From Bacillota bacterium (GTDB lineage: Bacteria; Bacillota; Clostridia; DSM-8532): DNA of 6,720 bases. Both the position numbers and the translations under genes were made by a program. Positions within the stretch are counted from its first letter, which is position 1. Every line of letters starts with the position of its first letter. The stretch covers positions 1 through 6,720 of the forward strand of contig JAEXRM010000152.1 of assembly GCA_023440865.1 (NCBI GenBank), written 5' to 3'. Shown piece after piece: positions 1 through 4,702 of this stretch. The notes under the pieces are model-generated. The model did not search any database. It was not told the DNA's origin and worked only from the letters and a program-made list of their open reading frames with translations.

Positions 1-1334
1 ACGATCGGTTGGTCAATGCCAGCCGAAGCAATGACAACGACGTGTCCATGCAGCTGGTTCTGGGAGACGCGAAGATCCTCTATGAAAAGCTGCTCGCCGC
101 CTGCACCTCCCTGGCCTCCTACAACACGGGCAGCGCCAACGCGGCCCGGAAGGCTTCCGAAGACCGGTATGGCGCAACGCGGCGCCTGATGATGGGCATC
201 AGCGCCGGCGCCTTCGTGTTTGTGCTGCTGATGGCCACCCTTCTCCAGATTTCCATCCTGCGTCCCATCGGTCGTCTGCGGCACCGGCTGGCCGAGTTGG
301 CAAGCAAGGGGGGTGATCTGACGCAGCGCATCGAGATCCGCTCCCGCGACGAAATGGGTGCGCTCGCGCGCAGCGTCAATGACTTCATCGCACAGATCCG
401 TGCCATCCTGCTGGATGTGCAGGACGCCGCCGGCGTCACGCAGTCCGCCGGCGCCTCCGTCGAGGCCGACCTGCACCTGCTGACCGGTTTTATCGAGGAC
501 ACATCGGCCGTGGTGGAGGAGCTTTCGGCCAGCACGCAGGAGACGGCAGCTTCCGCTGAGGTGGTGGACAGCTCCGCCCTTGAGATCCGTCGCGCCACGC
601 AGGACATGGCGCAGAAGGCGCAGGAGGGCGCCCGCTCCGCCACGGAAATCCATCAGCGCGCCACGGAGCTCAAGGAGAATGCCGTCGCGTCCGAACAACG
701 TGCCAACGAACTGTATGCCGCCTCCAAAACCCGACTGGAACACGCACTGGCCGAGTCCGATTCCGTCCGTCAGATCACCGTGCTGTCGGATTCGATTTTG
801 CAAATCGCATCCCAAACGAACCTGCTGGCCCTCAATGCGGCCATTGAAGCCGCGCGGGCCGGCGAGGCCGGGCAAGGGTTCTCCGTTGTCGCGGATGAAA
901 TCCGAAAACTCGCGGATGCATCCAAGGATGCGGTCACGAAAATTCAGCGCGTCGCATCCACGGTGACGCACGCGGTGCGGGCGCTGTCCGACAGCGCGGG
1001 CGAGCTGATGGCATTCATCGATGCGACGGTCCGAAACGATTATGCCGTGCTGCTCCGCACGGGAGAGCAATACAGTCTCGACGCCGTTCTCGTGCAGGAT
1101 CTGACATCGGACTTCAGTGCCTCGGCACAGCAATTGTCGGCATCCGTGGACGAAATCCAGCGCACGATCGGGGAAATCACCCGCGCCGCCGCGGAGCAGG
1201 CGCAAGGAAACAGTACGGTCGCAAGCAAGGCATCCGATATCGTTGACAAGGTGGGTGGCGTCCGGATGCAAATGGAGCGGAGCGCGGAGGCAACCGGCAA
1301 CCTGCTGGCCGCGCTCGATCGCTTCAGGATCTGA
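1..1334 (+). CDS. Methyl-accepting chemotaxis protein, 5'-truncated by window edge
   Basis: Transmembrane chemoreceptor that relays a ligand signal to the CheA/CheW array and is tuned by methylation. The frame is open to the left edge (first full codon at 3), so the TTG at 9 is not a credible start and the true start lies outside. Numbering residues from that TTG: 1-58 is the helical end of an extracytoplasmic sensor, perhaps a four-helix bundle; about 60-84 is a membrane helix; about 80-134 is a HAMP domain with the RPI proline and a later RDEMGALA segment; 135-440 is the coiled-coil signalling domain. The hairpin tip at 265-295 (SQTNLLALNAAIEAARAGE, then GFSVVADEIRKLA) is the near-invariant CheA/CheW contact region. 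A likely methylation segment, EELSASTQETAAS, lies near 170-182. No C-terminal CheR-tethering pentapeptide is present; it ends LDRFRI. The DY..LL.TGEQYSLDAVLVQDL segment near 344-365 resembles Bacillota receptors. Family certain; ligand unknown. Confidence 0.96.
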   Translation, partial: DRLVNASRSNDNDVSMQLVLGDAKILYEKLLAACTSLASYNTGSANAARKASEDRYGATRRLMMGISAGAFVFVLLMATLLQISILRPIGRLRHRLAELASKGGDLTQRIEIRSRDEMGALARSVNDFIAQIRAILLDVQDAAGVTQSAGASVEADLHLLTGFIEDTSAVVEELSASTQETAASAEVVDSSALEIRRATQDMAQKAQEGARSATEIHQRATELKENAVASEQRANELYAASKTRLEHALAESDSVRQITVLSDSILQIASQTNLLALNAAIEAARAGEAGQGFSVVADEIRKLADASKDAVTKIQRVASTVTHAVRALSDSAGELMAFIDATVRNDYAVLLRTGEQYSLDAVLVQDLTSDFSASAQQLSASVDEIQRTIGEITRAAAEQAQGNSTVASKASDIVDKVGGVRMQMERSAEATGNLLAALDRFRI

Positions 1335-1371
1335 GGGGCAAGGGAGCCGGTGTGTTCCAGGCTTTCAGGAT

Positions 1372-1392
1372 GCAGGGCGCGCCCGCCGCTGC
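1372..1392. terminator. Weak GC-rich hairpin between convergent genes
   Basis: GCAGGGCG (1372-1379) can pair with CGCC-G-CTGC (1384-1392), leaving one bulged G and a 4-base loop. It sits between the convergent ends of the chemoreceptor and the deacetylase, where a terminator is expected. Neither strand has a T-run after it, so it is a poor intrinsic terminator and may be chance pairing in GC-rich DNA. Nothing else is evident in 1335-1437. Confidence 0.2.
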
Positions 1393-1437
1393 CGGACAAG
1401 ATGCGGGCGCATCACGGTGACCTCCCGTCATGACCTG

Positions 1438-2322
1438 TCAGCGGCGCCCCCTGCAGGATCCGCCTGGAGAAAAGCGCTCGATCCGCGAGCGGACATCCGC
1501 GCGGACCCGTTCGACGATCTGCTCGGCGAAATCGCAGACCGATGCCCCCGGATCCTCCACCAAAGGCAGCAGGTCAAGGGCGAATGTCACCTCCGCCCCG
1601 CCGTCACCGGCGCCGGGGGCATCCTGAAACGTGGCGTTGGCGATGCGGCGTCCCCGCACGGCCTTCACATAGTGCCGGTTTGTGGCGACCTGCGATGAAA
1701 ACGCCTCCAGCAGCCGGTCTGTCAACGCCTCGGGATCCGAAACGGGCAGCGAGGCGCGATCACAATGGATCAGCCAGTCGAGTCCGCGCCGGTTCTCGCA
1801 GCCGTACACGGCTTCCGGATACCGGCCCGTATCGCGGGCAATCGTGCGCAGCGCGGCGATGGAACGCAGACAGACCGCCACGTGCGTGTCATGCCGGTCG
1901 AGCGGATTGTGAAGATACACCTCCCTGGGCTGAATCTGCAGGATGAGGGTCCGGAGGTCATCGTCGGGTTGCGTGAAACAGGCATCCTTGATCTCCTGGC
2001 TCTCCCAGTTGAGCAACGCCAGTCCCGAATAGCGGCCCAGATCCGCCGCCCGCTTCTGCTCGCGGATGCGACGGCCACAGGTTTCCCGATAGTCGGACGC
2101 GTCGCGGTCCTGGCAGCAGCGGGTGCCGCCGCCATTGGTGGCCACGATGCCGAAAAAACGCCGCCCCTCGCCGGCACCGGCCTTGAGGATGCCGGACGCG
2201 GCCATGATCTCCAGATCATCGGGGTGCGCGCCGATGGCCAGGATGTCGGCCCGCTCCATGGCGAGTTCCGGAGTCACCCCGTCGGGGACGTAGAGCTCCG
2301 CATCATGTCTTCCCAGCGTCAT
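1438..2322 (-). CDS. PIG-L/LmbE-family zinc deacetylase
   Basis: Predicted zinc-dependent hydrolase of the PIG-L superfamily, whose members remove acetyl groups from N-acetylglucosamine-type sugars and related amides. The substrate here cannot be told from sequence. It has 294 residues when started at the ATG at 2322, a normal length. The first metal motif, GAHPDDLEI, is at residues 31-39 (His33, Asp36 as expected ligands, Asp35 nearby). The second, NPLDRHDTHVAV, supplies the third ligand at His147. Relatives often read HPDH there, so the Asp before the last His is a Thr here. A YGCENRRGLDWL stretch near 173-184 matches a conserved C-terminal element of this subfamily as I recall it. A GTG at 2335-2337 in the same frame would add five residues but overlaps the ribosome binding site, so it is rejected. 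No signal peptide or membrane helix is seen, so it is probably cytoplasmic. It is the second gene after the histidine phosphatase, with a 58-bp gap. Confidence 0.93.
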   Translation of the reverse strand: MTLGRHDAELYVPDGVTPELAMERADILAIGAHPDDLEIMAASGILKAGAGEGRRFFGIVATNGGGTRCCQDRDASDYRETCGRRIREQKRAADLGRYSGLALLNWESQEIKDACFTQPDDDLRTLILQIQPREVYLHNPLDRHDTHVAVCLRSIAALRTIARDTGRYPEAVYGCENRRGLDWLIHCDRASLPVSDPEALTDRLLEAFSSQVATNRHYVKAVRGRRIANATFQDAPGAGDGGAEVTFALDLLPLVEDPGASVCDFAEQIVERVRADVRSRIERFSPGGSCRGRR

Positions 2323-2328
2323 GACCTT

Positions 2329-2335
2329 CACCTCC
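2329..2335 (-). promoter_or_regulatory. Ribosome binding site that fixes the deacetylase start
   Basis: On the minus strand GGAGGTG lies 6 bases before the ATG at 2322. It overlaps the alternative GTG start at 2335-2337, which therefore cannot use it. This supports the shorter protein. Confidence 0.8.
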
Positions 2336-2356
2336 ACTTCTTCTGTACCCGCAATG

Positions 2357-2375
2357 CGCCGGCTTCACACCGGCG
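2357..2375 (-). other. Intergenic hairpin between phosphatase and deacetylase
   Basis: A perfect 6-bp inverted repeat, CGCCGG (2357-2362) and CCGGCG (2370-2375), with a 7-base loop, falls in the 58-bp gap between the two minus-strand genes. No T-run follows on the minus strand, so it is unlikely to stop transcription fully. It could stabilise or partition the message, or be chance. Confidence 0.3.
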
Positions 2376-2380
2376 ACCGC

Positions 2381-3094
2381 CTACCGCACGTTCGCCTCAA
2401 GGCCGCGCGTGCCGCGGGGCAGGCCGGCCGCCTGCAGGTGACCGGTATCACCCAGCGCGATGCAGCGAGGCACCGCCCAGTCCGCCGAGCGCTCCTCGAA
2501 CAGGATCGTCGTGACGGAGCTTGGCGGAAGAAAAAAACCCGACCAGAAGAGGGGCGCGGGGATCTCCAGCAGGTGGGCGAGCCACGTCAGGCCCAGCCCC
2601 GCGTGACAGAATACGGCGACCCGTTCGGTGTTGGACCGCAGCAGCCGGTACCGGGTGCCCTCGCGCCCGTAGCCGAGGGAAGCGAGCAGCGCGTCTGACT
2701 CCGCCTCGATGCGCGTCGCCGCAGCATGCACGGCATCGCGCACCTCATCAAAGACCGGCATCTGAAGCCAGTTCTCACGGGTCGGCAGCGGAACGGCCCC
2801 GCGATACAACTCCCCAGGCAGCTGGAACAGGGGACGGCTGTACCGCTCCCCGTCTTGCAGAAACAGCTCGGGATACTGCTCCCGTGCCCATGGCAGCACG
2901 GTGTGGGCAAGTCCGAGCCGGTCCGCGGTGGCACGCATCGTCTCGAAGGCCCGTCCTTGCGGCGAGGTATAGATGCGGTCGAGTCCCTCGCGAGCAAACC
3001 GTTCGGCCAGCGCGGCGGCCTCGAGGCGACCCGCCGCCGTGAGCGAGTCAAGCTGGTAATCCGGATCTCCGTGGCGGATGATGTGCAGCAGCAT
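2381..3094 (-). CDS. Histidine phosphatase superfamily protein (phosphoglycerate mutase-like)
   Basis: Predicted cytoplasmic phosphatase or phosphomutase of the branch that uses a phosphohistidine intermediate; the substrate is unknown. It has 237 residues from the ATG at 3094. The catalytic signature RHG is at residues 7-9, with His8 the expected nucleophile. It is followed by DSLTAAGRLEA (16-26), the usual D.LT..G..EA element, and YTSPQGRAFETMRA (42-55), where Arg48 matches the second phosphate-binding Arg. VFCHAG carries the second catalytic His at 164. The reading frame extends about 47 codons further upstream, but that part has no family similarity and overlaps the promoter and terminator. 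The ATG at 3094 has AGGAGG five bases upstream and begins right at the first beta strand (MLLHIIRHG). It differs from glycolytic phosphoglycerate mutase in lacking the family's usual LRHGES-type start, so a general phosphatase role is likelier. It leads a probable two-gene unit with the PIG-L deacetylase. Confidence 0.92.
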   Translation of the reverse strand: MLLHIIRHGDPDYQLDSLTAAGRLEAAALAERFAREGLDRIYTSPQGRAFETMRATADRLGLAHTVLPWAREQYPELFLQDGERYSRPLFQLPGELYRGAVPLPTRENWLQMPVFDEVRDAVHAAATRIEAESDALLASLGYGREGTRYRLLRSNTERVAVFCHAGLGLTWLAHLLEIPAPLFWSGFFLPPSSVTTILFEERSADWAVPRCIALGDTGHLQAAGLPRGTRGLEANVR

Positions 3095-3099
3095 GCAGT

Positions 3100-3105
3100 C
3101 CTCCT
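3100..3105 (-). promoter_or_regulatory. Ribosome binding site for the histidine phosphatase
   Basis: Perfect AGGAGG on the minus strand, five bases before the ATG at 3094. It decides the start against the longer upstream reading frame. Confidence 0.85.
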
Positions 3106-3125
3106 GTTGCCCGTCCTGTCCGTCC

Positions 3126-3134
3126 ATTATCCCA
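3126..3134 (-). promoter_or_regulatory. Candidate extended -10 promoter for phosphatase-deacetylase unit
   Basis: The minus strand reads TGGGATAAT, an extended -10 (TG, one base, then GATAAT, five of six matches to TATAAT). No good -35 box is found 16-18 bases upstream, which an extended -10 can tolerate. Transcription would start near 3119, giving a leader of about 25 bases that contains the AGGAGG site. It lies just after the terminator of the upstream operon, a sensible place for a fresh promoter. Confidence 0.5.
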
Positions 3135-3169
3135 CAAACACGGTCAGCCTGCATGCGGGCGGACAATGG

Positions 3170-3196
3170 AAAAAAGGAAGGTGTGGGACACCTTCC
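3170..3196 (-). terminator. Intrinsic terminator of the surface protein-permease operon
   Basis: On the minus strand a perfect 9-bp stem, GGAAGGTGT and ACACCTTCC, with a 3-base loop is followed at once by TTTTTT (3175 down to 3170). It lies about 100 bases past the permease stop codon. On the plus strand the stem is not followed by a T-run, so it acts in one direction. It separates the upstream operon from the phosphatase promoter. Confidence 0.92.
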
Positions 3197-3240
3197 CCCT
3201 TTCGTGCAGGACCAGGGCGAACCAGGGAGGCGCATCCTGC

Positions 3241-3256
3241 GTCCTGCCGGAGCGCC
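3241..3256. repeat. 16-bp direct repeat, downstream copy
   Basis: GTCCTGCCGGAGCGCC is identical to 3299-3314, which encodes the last five residues of the permease (ALRQD on the minus strand). The copies are offset by 58 bp, not a multiple of three, so this one is not an in-frame continuation. Confidence 0.85.
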
Positions 3257-3295
3257 CGTGTGACATGCATGCGCACCACCGGACCCGCCGCAGCC

Positions 3296-4678
3296 TCAGT
3301 CCTGCCGGAGCGCCTTCATGACCGAAAGGCGCATCGCGCGCCGTGCCGGGAAAAACCCGGCAATCAGCGCGGCGACGATCGCGAAGCCGAACGCCGCCAG
3401 CATCAGCCACGGGGGAATGTAGGAGCTGGGGAGCTTCGTCTGCCCGTCCGGGCCCCACATCTGGTTCATGCCCATGATGTTGATGTTGAAGGTGTTCAGG
3501 GCGAACGAGGCGCCCAGGCTGAACAACACCCCGGTAAAGCCGCCGAATATGCCGATCCAGCCGGCCTCGAGCAGGAACTGGCGCCGGATGTCGCGCAGGC
3601 GGGCGCCGATGACCTTGATGATGCCGATCTCGCGCGTGCGTTCGTAGATGGACATGAACATCGTGTTCGCGATGCCGATCGCCGCGATCAGCAGCGCCAT
3701 CGCGCCGATGCCGCCAAGGATCTGCCGCAGTCCCGCGGACTGCTTCTTCATTTCGTCGATCATCTGGATGGGACTGTACGCCTCGTACCCGATCGCCTTG
3801 ATCTCCTCGAAGACGCGCGAGACCTGTTCCATCTTCGCGACCTTCACGATGACCTGATTGTAGCCGGTCTGCGTGCCGGATGCGCCGACAGCCATGCCGC
3901 CGTACTTGCCGTACATGCCGCCGCCGCCATTGTTGCCGTTGGCCTTGTTGAACTTCTCGAGATCTGCCTTGAGCTTCTTGACCGTCTCGAGCGGCATGTA
4001 GTTGTTCCAGTCATACTGGCCGCCCGTCATCTGCATGACGCCGGAGATGGTCAGCTTGAGCGGCTTGTACGGCACCTTCGCGGGTGCCTGGCCGCTCTGC
4101 AGCTTCTCGCCGTACATCGGATCGACGGACAGCGTCAGCTTCTGGGTCGTGGCGTCGAAGTCTTCGGGCGCCTGCTCCCACCGGCGGGGGTTGGGCTTGT
4201 AGAACTGACGCGAGAAGTCCTGGTTCACGACAACGGCATACGTGTCGGCCGTCGTGAAATAGTTCCCCTGTGACAGCTTGATGCCCAGAAACGGCAATGC
4301 CTCGGGCTTGATGCCCATGACATACAGGTTGGAGGTATACTTGCCGGCAACGACCTTCAGCGACAGGTCCATCAGCGGGGTCGCCATTTCCACCCCGTCG
4401 ATCATCTCCAGCTGCTTGATCATCTTGTCGTCGAGGGTGGGAATCTTCTTGCCGTCGGCGTTCATGCCACCCTGGTTCCAGTTGTAGATCTGGATCATCG
4501 TCAGGCTGCCCATCTGGGCCGCCTGCGCCTCGAAATTGCGGTTCATGGCAAGGCCCAGCGAGATCATCACGATGATCGCGCCCACGCCGATCATGACGCC
4601 CATGACCGTCAGGAACGTCCGGACCTTGTGCCGCCACAGGTTCTTGATGCTCAATCCAAGCAAGTCGGTCAGTCTCAT
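3296..4678 (-). CDS. MacB/FtsX-type ABC transporter permease
   Basis: Membrane subunit of a mechanotransmission-type ABC system, a family that typically moves or extrudes peptides, lipoproteins or drugs using an outside domain rather than a classic channel. It has 460 residues, about right for a permease without a fused ATPase. The start (MRLTDLLGLSIKNLWRHKVRTFLT) matches the family N-terminus. A first membrane helix lies at about 22-44, a large extracytoplasmic domain at 45-317, then three helices at about 318-343, 370-394 and 424-446. YERTREIGIIKVIGA (345-359) is the conserved cytoplasmic segment after helix 2, and GFFPARRAMRLSVMKALRQD is the typical C-terminus. The outside domain holds a Gly-rich loop, NNGGGGMYGKYGG (249-261). 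The gene follows the surface protein by 24 bp. Its ribosome binding site, AGAAAGGA, is weak and 11 bases from the ATG, suggesting possible translational coupling. No ATP-binding subunit is in the window. The substrate is unknown. Confidence 0.94.
   Translation of the reverse strand: MRLTDLLGLSIKNLWRHKVRTFLTVMGVMIGVGAIIVMISLGLAMNRNFEAQAAQMGSLTMIQIYNWNQGGMNADGKKIPTLDDKMIKQLEMIDGVEMATPLMDLSLKVVAGKYTSNLYVMGIKPEALPFLGIKLSQGNYFTTADTYAVVVNQDFSRQFYKPNPRRWEQAPEDFDATTQKLTLSVDPMYGEKLQSGQAPAKVPYKPLKLTISGVMQMTGGQYDWNNYMPLETVKKLKADLEKFNKANGNNGGGGMYGKYGGMAVGASGTQTGYNQVIVKVAKMEQVSRVFEEIKAIGYEAYSPIQMIDEMKKQSAGLRQILGGIGAMALLIAAIGIANTMFMSIYERTREIGIIKVIGARLRDIRRQFLLEAGWIGIFGGFTGVLFSLGASFALNTFNINIMGMNQMWGPDGQTKLPSSYIPPWLMLAAFGFAIVAALIAGFFPARRAMRLSVMKALRQD
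3299..3314. repeat. 16-bp direct repeat, copy inside permease 3' end
   Basis: Second copy of the 16-bp repeat, ending directly before the permease stop codon (TGA, complement of 3296-3298). Its partner is at 3241-3256 in the 3' untranslated stretch. Confidence 0.85.
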
Positions 4679-4702
4679 CGGCGTTGCGGTCCTTTCTGGG
4701 GT

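Noticed and set aside
9..11. TTG as start of the chemoreceptor
   Set aside because: The frame is open to the left edge and a receptor needs its first membrane helix and sensor upstream, so the gene is simply cut by the window.
1765..2514. 249-codon plus-strand frame opposite the deacetylase
   Set aside because: It is antisense to a gene with intact catalytic motifs and a ribosome binding site, and shows no domain of its own.
3170..3196. Bidirectional terminator
   Set aside because: Only the minus strand has a T-run after the stem, and no plus-strand gene ends nearby.
3095..3235. N-terminal extension of the histidine phosphatase to 3235
   Set aside because: The extra 47 codons overlap the promoter and terminator, lack family similarity, and the ATG at 3094 has a perfect ribosome binding site.
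2726..4273. 515-codon plus-strand open frame across the phosphatase, the intergenic stretch and the permease
   Set aside because: It is antisense to two clear genes, crosses a terminator hairpin and a promoter, and its His/Arg/Asp/Leu-rich product has no recognisable domain. It is a GC-rich shadow frame.
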